64,000 bases of DNA from Sphagnum magellanicum (Eukaryota; Streptophyta; Sphagnopsida; Sphagnales; Sphagnaceae). Below the pieces are notes generated by a model. That model saw nothing but the letters and a program-made list of their open reading frames with translations, was not told the DNA's origin and made no database searches. Where the stretch lies: the NCBI GenBank assembly GCA_021904315.1, contig CM038917.1:18708041-18772040 (forward strand), read 5' to 3'. A program made the position numbers and the translations under genes. Shown here in pieces: positions 11,480-25,200 of this stretch (position 1 is its first letter; each line of letters begins with the position of its first letter).

Positions 11480-14400
11480 AAAGGGAACTGATTGGTCTCA
11501 TGATTTCAATGACCCAAAACCCATCCTGTGATTAAAGAACTAATTGAATAAAAAGCCATCATAAGCAAAGCAACAATGAAACCTAACAACATTTGTTAAT
11601 CACATTTTTGGTATAGTTCATACCCAATTGGAAACCAGTTCTCATATTGGCATCAACTGATGTTGCAAAGGTACCTACCTATTTCCAAAATGCATATACT
11701 AAGACTTGCATGATAAGAAAAGAGCCAAGCACATCACTTGAAGACAACCATTGTACAACTCTATATATATATATATATATAATATCAAGTTGTTCTAAAC
11801 CAATGACTTGTTTCTACAGATATTTTTTGGGTGCTATTGTTCTTTTTCAAGTAGTTGACACTCTGTTTTCGCAGCCTATTGCTCTTCTGAATTTCTCAAC
11901 CTTTGGGTATGATCAACCTTTTTTTTGGTGCGAAATTTAATAAAAATTTGGTCACATATTCCCTTTTTTCTGGGAAAACTCATCAAATTCCAGAATTTTA
12001 AAAATAAAATTTATTGCCACATTTTCACTTGGAATCTAGTTTGGGGGTACTCTTCAAAGCAGTCTTCCACTTTTTGGACAAGTTCTAGATACATGTCATC
12101 ATTTAATGCTACATTCCTCTTCAGATGCTTCAATTGGTGCAACATTAGAAAATTGAAAAAAATATCTAAACAAAGAACATTAGGACGTAAGTATATATAT
12201 AAGCCAATGAGCCCTTATATCCATATTGCTGCACATGGAAAGCATGGTTGTGTGTACAAACTAGTCACATGCCAAATGAATGTTTCACACCAAACATACA
12301 ATTCCATGAATTATTATTGTTGCATTGAGTTGTAATGCAAAAAAATTGCTTTTATTTATTTTTCAATTAAATTCTTAATTTTATTTATACAACTTTGTTT
12401 TTTTTTTTTTGCATCCAATAACATTATATAAAAATATGTATTTCAAGTACATATTTGAAAGTATCTTGTTTCATGCAAATTGTCCATTGACTTTGTTCAA
12501 TTATGAACTTTACATAACAGGGATAAATGATGTGCCAGGGGTTCAATTTGAAAAAAATGAATATTTACAAAATAAAATAAAATTATACACTCCATTTTGG
12601 ATATTGTCAAAATGATTGGAACCTTTTCCAGGTTAGGTGCACATTAAAATAAATTAAAATTTTATTTACACTAGTTGGGAAACTGATGGTAATTTGCATA
12701 GATGTTCCAATTGTTCACAATTTTTTTTTTTGTTACAATGGTAAGCTTTTTGAAAATAAGTGAAAGAAAAAAAAGTTTTCATACCATTTGGCAAATCATG
12801 AGTAAAATATAATGAAAGAAGGTTGAAGGTAATCTATCTATAAAGGAAGGTACTAGTTTGTTTGTTTGAATTTGTTTTGTTTGTACATCCACTTCAGATC
12901 ACGTTCTGGGTCTCTTTGGAAATCCCTTGAGGAGGAGGGTGCATTGGCTTGGTTTCATGGTGTTTGGACTTGTTGTGCAAAAGTTCTTGAATATTGAATG
13001 ATTTCTTCACTGAAAATTAAATTAAATCTTAGCTGAAAATTTTGGAAGAATTGGAATGTGCCTTTGGTGTTTTTGGAAAGATCTTGATGAGCAGGATTTA
13101 ATGGAATTTATTTGGTAAGATTTGGATTCAGAATGTGGGAGATATTGATTTTTAAATGATTTCTGCCACTGAAAATTCAAATAAATTCCAAAAAACCAGG
13201 TTTTTGGAAAGAAAAATCAGTTGGGGACATGGTAACACTTGGGACAACAGCACAGGCCACACTAGCTACTTTGAAGGTTAGTTTGGAGGTAAGGAAACTT
13301 GTTTATAAAGGGGAAAAAGTTAGCTATGTAATCCTCCGTGGTAGGGGAGGCCAAAAGAGATTCACAAGGGAAGGAGAAAGGTAAATATGTATGCATCCTA
13401 TCAACATACATCCATAAACATGGATAACAATAATTTTCATCCAAATTTCATCATTTGATCAATTTCATCTATGTGTTTTTTTTTTCATGCATCTTGTTAA
13501 CTTGGTCGATATTGTGATTTTCATTAATAAGATTCATTTTCATTATGTAATAAATGTTGTGAAAGGTATCCATGACTAGAGGTTTTTCCTTTTGTGAGAA
13601 ATTTTGCACTGTTGCAAAATCCAACACTTCCTTGCAAATTGCATAAAGGAAAGAAATTGGGAAATTTCCCACAAAAGTCAGGTTACACTTTTCCTTACAC
13701 CAAGTTTGCATTGTTGACCTTTCTCCATCACCACCTCTTGCAATTGCAGGATTTGTATAAAAGCCATCTTTAGCTCCCCTCTTCATTAGGAGCTTCATTA
13801 TCTTTGTCCCTTTGGAGATTCAAACTCAATATCACTCAATCCGTTTTTTCTCACATCATTTTTTCCCCTCAAACTTTCTCAGTTGCAGGTAGATCTTGTT
13901 TTAGGTGTAGGGTTTGTTGTAACAACATTCAATTTCTTGAAGCATGAAACTTAAAATTTAATGTGATTTTAATCCACCTACATGGATAAATATGTCCATA
14001 GATAATGATTTCATATGGATGAATGTCATTTTTGCATGGATGAATTTCATTTATGATTTGGATTAAATAAATAAATCATTGGATGAAATTCATTCATGAT
14101 TGGAAGATAAAAATATTCAAAATTATTTATACCCATCCTCATTTGTCGTCCAAATATTAGTATTTCAAACTTGATTATCATTTACTAATGATGGCTAATG
14201 AAATTGTGATGGGTGTTGGCAACAACACATATTTAATTAATTCTAGATTTTAACTTTAATTATGGACTGAATACAATATGCAAGAGGAGGCCAAAACACA
14301 TCTAGTGGGCACCAAATATGACGTATTTCAACCATATTTCATGTAATTGCATAAACTTTCAACAAAAAGTTGAATTTGAAACCAAACTCAACATGTTAAG

Positions 14401-15150
14401 GAACACATTTACCCATCTAGTGGCCACCAAATAGGAGGAATTGCCACCATGCCAACACACATTTTCATAATTTTTCATTAAAAACTTGAATTTCCATTCA
14501 AATTCAATATGATTGTCTAGTAGCCTTTGAATTCCTAAAATTTGAAACATATTTTAATTAATTTGCATAAAATTTGCACAAGAATGTGTAAACTCAAACA
14601 TGTTCAAACTTGTAAACTAAAGTCTAACCAATGTGGTGCTCAACAAATTTCGAATAATTATTTCCATCCTCCTATCATTAATTGCAAACAATATCTTCAA
14701 ATTAAAATTTGTTGAATTCAATAGAAACTAAACCGGTTGGCTAAAATGAAAGTTAGACCTTGCCAACCACAAATCATAAACTTAAGTACATGATTACCAC
14801 TTTTTTTTGTATTTATCATTAATGCCACCAAACATCCACAAAAATTTCATCCGCCCATGACATTAAAAAGAAAAATTTAAATATATCATCTCTATGGTTG
14901 TTTTTCATGCACACTTAAGATGTCATTTTAAAAGAAGCGATGTCCATATTAACAAAAGGCCGGCAATTGAAATGTTTATAAAAAAGATAAACATCAATAT
15001 TTTTCTCAATGAATGCACACATGCAAATTGATATATTCGAGAACATGAAAATCCCATTTGAAAAAAAGACTAAACCAACATTTTTGTTTCATGTTCATAA
15101 AAAATTCAATTTGCAACTACAAAGGAATTATTGTTAGTTGCATCAAGACT
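11480..15150. other. AT-rich intergenic sequence, nothing recognised
   Basis: Several open frames up to 136 codons occur, but their composition follows the AT-rich DNA and no domain was recognised. A short TA run lies at 11763-11781. Single copies of the CTAGTGGCCACC word of the 19-kb satellite occur near 14300 and 14410. Confidence 0.5.
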
Positions 15151-15185
15151 AGCTTTTGCTTTAGATGCATGGGTTGTAATAATAC

Positions 15186-17730
15186 TTATAATGGAATTGT
15201 ATTGCTTCTAACTGAGAAAGAAAACGTGATAGAAGATATTTCAACCCATTGTTTTGGGTCTGCATGATTACATTTCCACTTGCTTAACCAACAATTATGG
15301 TACAATTCCTCATCATTTTTGGTTCCCTTTCTCACATGAACCCACCATTGAACATAGACCTTCATATAATTATCATTTTCTTGATCTCTTACAACATCAC
15401 TTTTGGCCCTTCCCATCTAAATAGGATAGATTGTAAGGTCTGAAGGCCACACAAGAACAAAACTACCAGTAAACAAGTTACAAAAAGGCATGTATGCAAC
15501 AATGCTTACATAAGGGCACATGCTTTTAGGCCCACAATATGAAGGGATGACAAGATCTTCAAGGTCAACATCAACAACAAAAGGAATGGATGCGCGCTCA
15601 TAATTAGCTCCCCAATTGCTAGAAGGCCTTCCAACAAAATAGAGTTTTGCCATGGGATAGGTTTGAATAACATTTCCAAAATGCTCTCCTAGTATTTCAC
15701 ATAAAGACCCATAATTTTAGATACCAATCATCCTTCAACATCTCAAGCTTCCAAAATTCAATATACTTCAAAATCCTTCTACTAATGAACCTTTCCTTCT
15801 CACCTACCCTCAATTCATCATTTCCCCATATCGGGCAAAATGGAACAAGATTTGGAACCCCCACCTGCAATTTTGGCCATCCAGTGCCATCCTCCTTCCA
15901 CAATCATATCGCCATGCCATCTTTAGGGCTCCACAAAACATCAGTAGGAAATATTTTGTATTGCATCATCGGCCACCTTACCTCATCCACAAAAACCCAA
16001 AACAAATGCATCTTTGTATGACCAACAAGGATGTCTGACCCATCGTTCAAATATCCATTGACCCAAGATTTGAAATCATGGATTTCTTGAATGAGCTGTG
16101 AAATGAATGGATGATCTTGGGAAAGCATGAATGTTTTCATCAAATCCACCATGACATAATTATTCTATTATGTTAATTTCTTTGACAAATATTTAAAATT
16201 TTCATCAATATCTTCATGTGTGTGCCCAACTACAAGAAACCCTAATTGAATTTCTTCAAAAACTTTGCAAGAAGTTAGCAAGGAAAGAATTGCTAGCAGG
16301 GGACAATTCTTGTTATCTTTCACACAATTGTCCATATGAAGAAACAACTTCCTTAACAATGGCTTCACATCTACAATTTTGTTTGCAAGTTTCAAAATAT
16401 TCGAACAATAAGAACTTCCTTGTAGGATTTGTTGGAAGAATGCATTTTGGGGTTCAAACTCAAACAAAACTTGTAACTCCCTAATTGGTTCCTTTTCAAG
16501 GCTATGAAGCAAGTACAAAAGTATTGTGACATTAAAATCATTGGGCTAAAGTTCAATAGAATATTGAGTGAAAGCTTTGTCCCCATGGCCATGAACAATC
16601 ATTCCAATCAATGTCACTAGCAATTACCCTAGCCTAAACACCATTTTGTTCTTCACTTGAAGCCAGGGAAGAGCTATTTCAAATTGGTCCATTTCATCAT
16701 GAATTAATTACACATAAGAAATCTTCTTTAGATTGCCTAGATTCAGCTCTCCAAGTGGGATATAAACGTTGACAAGATTCTTGGTGAATGTTATGTTTCT
16801 TCAATTTAATCTCATGTTCCTTCACACTAGGGTTGTTTTTTCCTACTTTGGATATAAAATCTTTCAAGGATTCACAAACGGTACACTTAGCAAAAACAAA
16901 TCCTCTTTTATGCACATCCACATTCAAATGTTTTTTTTTTCAATCGATTCGTAGCAAACTACAAGATACTTCCGATTTGCAACTCCTTGCTAATTTAAAA
17001 GTGTGTGAAGAAACTAACTATAAAAAAAACAAACAAGAACGTTCAATGTTTATTGCAACTTCAATTAAAGCCATGTAACTTTGTAGACCTGGTGGCCATC
17101 GGGTCAACAAACTATCAAGATATTATAGGAGTCCAAGTCTATGTGAATAATCAACTTGTACAAAATAATAACCACATAATTATTTGATTTGGTGGCCACT
17201 AGATGAAGCATTAATTGAGAAGTATACAACATGTTTTCATACAACACAACGAAAATGAATCATTCCACATTTACTTGGTCACTATGTTCCCACATTGTCT
17301 TCCACGTATTTGGAAAAAAGAGACAGATATCTTGTCTCCTACTCCAATGCCCTTCATTTGATGTGACATGACATTAGCACATTGTTCAATCAAGGACTAA
17401 ATGTTTGATTTAGCCTATATCGCTAAGGCGTTACTTTTGACTCCCTTTATTTCGATGCGGTAAAATCCTACACCTTCTTTTGCTTTCCTACTTATAACTC
17501 ATGTAAGTTGACCTAGAAATCCCCATGATTTTGTATCAAGTAGTTTTTGTAAACATCCCTCTCTTGAAGCGTCACAAATTTTGCACAGTTGCAATCTCCT
17601 CTTTGATGCAACCTTCTTGGAATATCCAATGTGTGGGCGGATCTTTCCTCAAACAACTTGTTCTAAAATTCGTGTTTAAGCAATCCCGTCATTTTGTGAA
17701 GGAAATGTTAGTAGTAGTTTAAGGAACAAC
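15186..17730 (-). pseudogene. DUF7869-like transposon-associated protein, decayed
   Basis: The minus strand carries a protein in at least three frame segments. From the N-side: FEERSAHTLDIPRRLHQ near 17.63 kb; VNVDVHKRG-like and FAKCTVCESLKDFISKVGKN (16.9 kb), then a spaced His/Cys stretch HNIHQESC; EKEPIRELQVLFEFEPQNAF; MDNCVKDNKNCPLLAILSL; and LGFLVVGHTHEDIDENF. The last is the hallmark His/Asp motif of DUF7869, a domain common in repetitive plant and animal sequences. The frame runs from 16518 to 15697 with two stops, then shifts, and continues to about 15186 through a C-terminal tract (PYVSIVAYMPFCNLFTGSFV, then WKCNHADPKQWVEIS). The function of the family is not established. The HTHEDID and DNCVKDN acidic residues may be a nuclease site (inference). 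Confidence 0.7.
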
Positions 17731-18171
17731 AAAGTGCCACCCCGACACCATGACATGATTCCTCACTCAGCACCTTCTTTATCCTTGAGACGAAATTTAA
17801 AGACACAAACTCCTTTCGTTTTCTTTTATTGAAGCTATTTTTTTTTCTTCACACCAATCATTCCTTCTACATCCACTTCAGGTACGTAACTTTCATTGTA
17901 TGAAAAGAAGAGCTCTTTCAACAAAAATCCCTCCATAGTTATCTAAGTTAACGACCATTTCCAAATAATCATTACCATTGAAATGTTTCCAAGATAGTTG
18001 AGAATGGTCAAATTGACATGATCATCTTCAAAAATGTCATCCAAATTACTTCTTTTAGATCACACGCCATAACACGACCTCTCGCAAAGAAAACAAATTG
18101 CATTACTTTCTGCACTAACTATTAAGCCGTATTGGTGGAGCTTCTTTTTGGCGCATGTCTTTTAAATTAGG

Positions 18172-18657
18172 TTAATTTGCCACATTATTTTCATTAGCAC
18201 CAAGAAACTCATTGCTTTCATTATACTCACCCCTCAAAAATGCAGGGAGCTCTTGGGTAGAAACTTGATCATTTTGGTGTTTTCTAGCTTTGCCAACATT
18301 CCGAACCGCATTTAGACAAACCACCCTTCTTGAAATAAGATTATTGATAGTCTCATTTCCAATATGCTCCAATTTAGTAGTCAATTGGGTTATTGGCCAA
18401 AAGTAGGTTTTTCCTACCGCTAATATGAAATTCCACAACATTGGAGTCAGGCTATAAAGTACCCATTTGTGGTACGAAAAGAAAATAGTCTCCAGTGAAA
18501 CAATGATACACTCCTCAGGTCCCTGGGCCCCATAGATAGAAAGAGTAGATGTGTCTACACAAACATTGTAGCCGACATGAAGTTTTCCACGATTGTCCCA
18601 TGATTCCCACAAATCAACTAGAACTCTGAAATTCAATGTTTCCATGGTTTTTATCAC
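18172..18657 (-). pseudogene. 161-codon open frame upstream of the DUF7869-like gene
   Basis: This is the longest uninterrupted frame in the window and has protein-like content (VDLWESWDNRGKLHVGYNV, then a hydrophobic middle, then a polar tail). I do not recognise a domain. It lies upstream of the DUF7869-like pseudogene in the same orientation and could be its first exon or an independent element protein. Initiation at its first Met is unproven. Confidence 0.35.
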
Positions 18658-18964
18658 TCTTGAAATATAATGTTTTTATTCAACCGAAAGCATAAGATAC
18701 AGAAATCAAATGAATGTCTTTAATTAAATAAATCAATTTGGATTCTATCATTTATCATTTAACAATAGTCTATAATGTTATAAGGTACTAGTTAGTTCAA
18801 TTTGAAGATTTACAATCAATTGGAGTATTTCTCTATAATGACTTTTATCATTCCTTAAAATATCTAATATACCCAAGGACATATGTAAAAAGGCATTGAA
18901 ATCTAGTTGAAGATAATGTCCTATAAGTCCTTTTAAATAAAGGTTGACCCATTTAGCTTGCCAT

Positions 18965-19700
18965 TGTCATCCTTGATTTTTTGGAGAGAAACTCCATTAG
19001 TCTAGGATTTACAATCCGGTGATCGTTAAATTGTTATCCTTTAAATTGTCATGTGATGACAATTTAACGACCATTAGGTCATTTTCTCGGGATGGTAGCA
19101 AGAGGACGATCTCATGGCCGTTTTTTTCGGGACTATCTTGGGGTTCACGATTCAGCAGTTGCCAAATTGTTGTTTCAAAATGCTTTCAAGATGACGACTT
19201 GGCGATTGCCAAATTATTTTTTAGAGATGTTCTCGAGATTATGATTTGGTGGCCACCAAATTGTTTTTTGTAGATGCTTTCAAAATTATGATCTAGTAGT
19301 TGCCAAATCGTTTTTTTGAGATGGTTCTGAGATTATAATCTAAAGAGCGCTAAATCATTTTCTCGAGCTTCTTTTGAAATGACAATCTAGTGACCACCAG
19401 GTCCTCTTTTTGAGTTGTTTTTGAGATGATGATCTAGTAGTTACCAAATCATTTTTTCATGAAGGTTTCGAATTATTGATCTGGTAATAGCAAGGTCATT
19501 TTCAAAGTTGTTTCGAAATGATAATCTAGGAATCGCTAGATCATTTTCTCACAAATGCTTTGAGTTGGTGATCTAGCGGTCACTAAGTCGTTTTCCAGAA
19601 ATGGTTATGAAATGGATGATTAGGTAACCGCCTAATTATTTTCTCAAGATGGAATTGGAAGTAACTTTCCACTTAAATGTCAACGTGGTGATCACCAAAC
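18965..19700. repeat. Satellite with palindromic core, block 1
   Basis: About ten degenerate units of roughly 60 bases each contain a core close to ATGATCTGGTGGCCACC followed by AAATCATT, then TTTTTCGAGATGGTTTTGAG-like spacer. The idealised core reads the same on both strands, centred on GGTGGCCACC. Units differ by many substitutions but keep the core and spacing. A second block lies at 28.74-29.33 kb. Confidence 0.75.
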
Positions 19701-21430
19701 CATTTGATTTCACAATATCTGAGGATTGTCCATCGGTTGTGTAATGGTCAGGTAATGGGGACTTGGCACTATGAGGATTTTACTCTGAGGATTTCAATTT
19801 GTGGATTCATGTCATGTTATTGAATCGACTACAAAACTTGAGATCATGAAAGAGAAATCGATGAAATAAATTAATGATACAATAGAAGTGAGCTCTGAAG
19901 AAAACATGTTTCATGGACAGTGGAAATGGTAAAAAGTCCATGGGGTGAAATTGAGGCAATTAGTTTTCTTGTTGCTTAATGACTTTTGGTAAATTCCACT
20001 TTCTACTATTCAATTGGATGAGTGATTAAGGGTTCTAATGCAGACACTATGTGGAGGAAATCAAAATGCAGAATGAGATAACATCTAACACGTCACTATG
20101 CTTATTGGATGATCATTCGAGAGACATGATGTTTACTTATTACTCCTTATAAGGTGGGTAGACATTAGAATAGATACAAGAAGAATGGAAAAGGAGGAGA
20201 AGCATTGAGAGGTTAAATACTTGTACATGACCCTATTTCACAAAAAAAGACAAGAAGCTGTGATTTTCGCATTTTCAGTGTAGAGGTGAAATCCAAATGA
20301 AAAACTTGTTGATCATTGTGTTTTGTAGGATTGACTATAATAAAATTTAAGAAAAAGGAAATGTGTAGAAAACATTCATAGTAACATTGTTTGATTTTGT
20401 AACCTTTAAACACTGTACATTGTTGTTTGCTTTTGCAACTTTTGGATGCCACGTAACATTGTTAGTTTGTACAACTTTTGGATGTTCTAGTTATGGAAGG
20501 CCTTGTTTGGAATTTTTGAAACTAGAAGAAAGAAAAAGATGATAATGAGACAAATAAAAAGATGAAGTGAAAAAGCTTGGTGTCATGAAAGAAGAAGAGT
20601 AACTTGGGAAGAGATAACAAGGAGAGAAACAAAACTATGGCCGGGGAGGAATTATTTGAAAAGAATAAACAAGGAGATAGTTGAGCACATTGACATTAAA
20701 GGAAAGAAAGACCTCTGGAAACCCTAACTTGTGACTTCCAAAAGTTGGAGACTTCCCTTTGAGAGAAAGACACCCAAAGACCTTAAATAATGACTTTCAC
20801 AAGTTGAAATGTTCCTTCCCACCTCTTTTCCAAATTGAACAAATAGGATGATGTTATATGGACAAATGGGTTTTAACCTTCTTTCATCCATTTAAGTTTC
20901 GGACATTTAAATTCAAAGCTTGCTAGTTTACAAGATTTATATGCAATAACTGGTCAACATTGTTGTTAATTGTCAACTTCAATAAACATTTCATAACATA
21001 ATTTCAATATTGGTTATTAAATAATTTGTTGGATTATTTAGATACATATTAATGTTATTCATTATAATAAGTTTCTTTGCACAATTATTTCCCAGGTATT
21101 AATAATCAATTATATAGACATGGACCTCTATAATTAGTAAAAAAATTGTTAATATACTTATTTGCAAATTTGGGTAGAAATTTTCGAATATTATCTTTTA
21201 TTGGATAAAATGTAAACATCAATTTTTAAAACCACTTTACAAATAAAAGTTATTGTGCAATGTAAGGCTAATTAATAATATTGCTTTGTAAAATTGAGAA
21301 TTACTTTTGAAGTTAAAAATGTACCCAAATGAAATTTTGGATGACCATGATTTTTTGAAATTTATCAAAATTATTTGAATAAATCACCATGCAAATCAAC
21401 ACAATGATGAATTGTTATAACATTACATAT
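19700..21430. other. AT-rich intergenic sequence, nothing recognised
   Basis: No coding or element signature found. A purine-rich tract (AAGAAGAAAGAAAAAG type) lies at 20.5-20.7 kb. Confidence 0.5.
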
Positions 21431-21431
21431 A

Positions 21432-22044
21432 TAGTAAACTCTCTCTAAACTAATATCCTTGGGACCAGCCGGAAGATATTAGTTTATGGAGGATATTAGT
21501 TTACACAAATTATATGGGGGCTAACAAAAATCATTCCGGAACCTGCCAGAGCAACATGGAAGGTCATGGAGGTTAGTACAAGGTCATGGATAATTGGGGA
21601 AGGTAACGGAACCTTGTGGAGCTTGGTGGAGGATCAAAGAAGCACATAGAAAATCATATGACATGAGTGGTAGAAATCTTGGCAGAAAGTGATGTTGTGG
21701 AAAGCTGCACTTTGGGTACTCTTAGAATACCTTCCTTCACTCTATAAAAGGGGATGTGGGCAATCGGTTGGTCAATCTTGTCCAAACCCTTTCCCCAAAA
21801 ACAGGAGCAGAACAATGCCATAGAAAGGAACTTTTCATACCACTATGAATGATGTATGTGTTTATATATGGTGCCATATGTATGATGTATTAGTTTATAA
21901 AATGTTATGGGACCGGAAAAATATTGAATATCAGTTTATGGAGAATTATTAGATTAAGTATGAGGCCCGCCACGGGCCTGTGCCTGCATATTAGTTTAGA
22001 GAGAATATTAGTTTACACAATATTAATTTAGAAAGAGTTTACTA
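21432..22044. mobile_element. pogo/mariner-type non-autonomous element, TSD TA
   Basis: The left end reads TAGTAAACTCTCTCTAAACT and the right end is its inverted copy with two changes. Both are flanked by TA (21430-21431 and 22045-22046), the target of Tc1/mariner/pogo elements. The terminal pattern with GGGACC about 30 bases inside resembles pogo/Tigger ends (family knowledge). GATATTAGTTTATGGAG-type subterminal repeats occur near both ends. The interior (21.54-21.87 kb) is of other origin and includes a TATA-like CTATAAAAGGGG. Confidence 0.75.
21742..21753 (+). promoter_or_regulatory. TATA-like box inside the pogo-type element
   Basis: CTATAAAAGGGG, a strong match to a plant TATA box, lies in a less AT-rich stretch. 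About 40 bases downstream is CCAAACCCTTTCCCC. No open frame follows closely, so activity is only a possibility; it may be a captured promoter or LTR piece. Confidence 0.35.
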
Positions 22045-22049
22045 TAAAT

Positions 22050-25000
22050 GGAGTTTAATATATGAAAACATATATTAGTTGGGATTAATATATCAGTCTT
22101 CAACTTGATTTCCATGTTTCTTATTTATTTCCAAAATTATATTAGTATGAATTTAATTATATATATAATTTATTATATATTTATTATTTTTGGAAACGGG
22201 TTAAATTATTGAGTTTGACAAAGTTCAAGGTTGTTTTTATAAGTGATTCACGATTTATTTATTGGTGTAATTTCCCAATTTACCACTAAGTGGAAATAGG
22301 AAAAAAAAATCAAAACTCAATGTCACAAGAATAATATTAATATTTTATAATGATCAATGTCTTGTAGTCATTGGAATAATTACGACATTGATGGATTATG
22401 ACAATGTTCAAGTAAATTATATTTAAAATAATTAAATATTATTTCTCCATTTCAATTGTACATCAATGTAATTCACTTGATTGATTTACTTTAGGTTTTG
22501 TTATTAAGTACATTGGGTTCCACATTGCCAAGTTCACTATTGAATATTATTTCACCAATCATAATGTGGTGGGAAGAAGTCTTGTACCAAACTTGAAGAT
22601 TTGTTTCAAGATGATATTATACTAAGCATGACGTTTTTGCATTTAGACTTGACATCATCAATGTATGTAATTATAAGTCTAGACACAAAACATATTAATT
22701 TCAAAATTCATGATTTTTTTTTTTCACTCTATGCTTCATCAATTTAAAACCAATATAATAATTCAATCTTGAATGTAAAAATATACATGGGTGAATACAT
22801 ATATAAAATACATATAAAATTGACAATGCGTGAATATTTTTAATTCATTGGATATATAACAACTTACATCTTTCAACTTAGTTTTATTTTATTGTCACTG
22901 AGTTGCATGATTATGATTTTGGAAACTTCAAACAAAGTTATCAAAATTATAGATTATTAATGTTAATATTGTATTGTTTTATACTATTTATGTTTGGTAT
23001 AAAAATTATAACAAACATGCATGACATCATCCAAATTGGATGGCAACACATCATTAAGCAAAATTTGTTATAATTTATGGGTTTTTAAGTGAAGAAATCA
23101 TCATAAATAATTTTTCTTACATGTGTGCAATAATTTACAAAACACGAAATAGGTAGTCTGACTTGCATTCACATGAAATAATGATTTTCATTGGTAGTTA
23201 CACCACTTGGTGGTGAACATGAGTATGGAGTGTGGAAGGAGGTCACAATTATAGCAATTGAAATGAGTGTAGGTGCTAGTGGATGTAAAGAAGGAAAATC
23301 TAGGTGGAAGCTTGGCAATAGTAGTGCCTTGGTGGCCCAAAGTACTTTGATTATAAAAAAAAACTTTGTAAGATTGGTATTGGGTTGATAATGTTGTCAT
23401 CTAACAACTCCTCTTCACCATAATTCACTCCTATTTACAATGGAAAAAACATGGAGTTGGAGTTCAATTTAGGGTCACCATTTTGTCGCTTAATATGTTG
23501 CAAAATAGTCACAAGATTTTGCATTGCATGTTCCATTCATAAGGGCACCTTGGTAGCACAATAACATGTGCCCATTCATTGTTATGCTGTTAATTGACTT
23601 GTCAATGTAGTGTCAACATATTTTGGATGATTCATATTAATAAATTACTCAACATGTTGTATAAGCCTTTTTTTAATCCCCCACAAAGTTCAATGATGGT
23701 ATTTAACAAGTTTTCCAATCCATATGTTTGAATGATTTTCATTTGTGTGTCTTTTTTACCAAGTTTCATGTCAAAATCACAACTCATAGCAAATTTGTGA
23801 ACATTTTCAAATTTTGTGAAGAAAGGGCTTGGTACAATTTTCCACTTGGAATTTGAAACAAATTATATTCATGAAAAATAACAATAATATAACCATTAAA
23901 TCCAATGAGTTTTCATTCCCATTATTTCCTTTTGTTTCCACCCAACAAAAATCCTTAAGAAAAAAATCACCAAAATTTGTGATATTATGTGAAACATAAA
24001 AAATACTAATCACCAAAATTTGTGATATTATGTGAAACATAAAAAATACTAATCACCAAACAATGTGATTTATTAAAAAGGATTAAATTGTACCATTGGA
24101 CTTTGATGAAAGAAATTTTCTAAAAGTTCATAATCATTGAATGCAAAGTTTGACATTATTTGTTATTTACTAGGACTTCCATTTGGGTTGTTTGCAATGT
24201 TCATTAGAATGGGATTATACATTGCTCATTTGTGTGGCATATACATAGGCATGTTGATTATGTGACCTGGACCCCTATAAAAAATCATATGCATAATGAA
24301 AGTAATGTTGGAGTTTGAAGGTGGGTTGTAAATTGTGAGATCCAAAACTTGGACACCCCCTTGCACACAAAATCCAATAATATGGGATTAAAGTATTGAT
24401 GCCATTGGCATTCATGTCTAATGAATGATAAAGGTCAAAGTGGACACCCAAGGATGTGAACTCCCCATTTTGTAGGATGTTTAGGGGATCACAATGTGTC
24501 CCATAAATGAGCATCGAGTAGCATGCTAGTGTAATGGGAATCAATAGTATTTGGTACAATACCAAAGTCATTAGACCAAAACATCTTTGCTTATCAAGTA
24601 TTCACTAAGTTTTCAAGCAAATGGTCAAACTTCAAGATGTTATAAATTATTGGATTCCAACAACAACCTAATGTCATCTTGACATGTTATTTGTATTGAC
24701 AATTTTGCATTCAACACGTGATCAAACTATTCAAAAGACAAAGTAAATCATCCTAACCCTAATTTATCCATAGTCAACAATTTCACCTCAAATGTGATCC
24801 ATAATGTGTGAAAAAAACATGGAGTTGTGCCTCCAAATCCTTTTTTTGTCATTCATCTTAACTTATTTCATTTTTTCTTATGGTTAGATAAATCTTTAAG
24901 TGCAAATTTCCTCACCATGTTGATTTGGCAAGATTCCCATTTTCTAACAAATAAAGTGCATAATACTACTACCATTATTTTAGACCCAATTCAATCAACT

Positions 25001-25200
25001 ACATTGATTATTTGATTTTATGTGCAAATAAATTTAAATCATTATCATGTATCGTAAATATCAAACATTTCACATCAATCCATGATGAACAGATTTTTTT
25101 TAAACAACATTAATTTAAACTCATCAAATTGAATGGTTATAATATAAGTGTACAAAACATATTCATATGACAAAATCATATGAATCTTGATTTTTTGGTA
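22050..25200. other. AT-rich intergenic sequence with one small tandem duplication
   Basis: No coding signature that I can support. At 23.965-24.055 kb a 43-base unit containing TTTGTGATATTATGTGAAAC is present twice in tandem with no visible change, a recent duplication. A minus-strand frame at 24275-24571 is discussed under rejected items. Confidence 0.5.

Noticed and set aside
11925-12335. Plus-strand frame of 136 codons
   Set aside because: Long but without domain, with low-complexity AT-rich codons and no homologous copy in the window.
24275-24571. Minus-strand 98-codon frame with LACYSMLIYGTHCDPL, faintly like the start of Harbinger-type nucleases
   Set aside because: Only one short block resembles the family; no DDE residues, no following domain and no terminal repeats were found.
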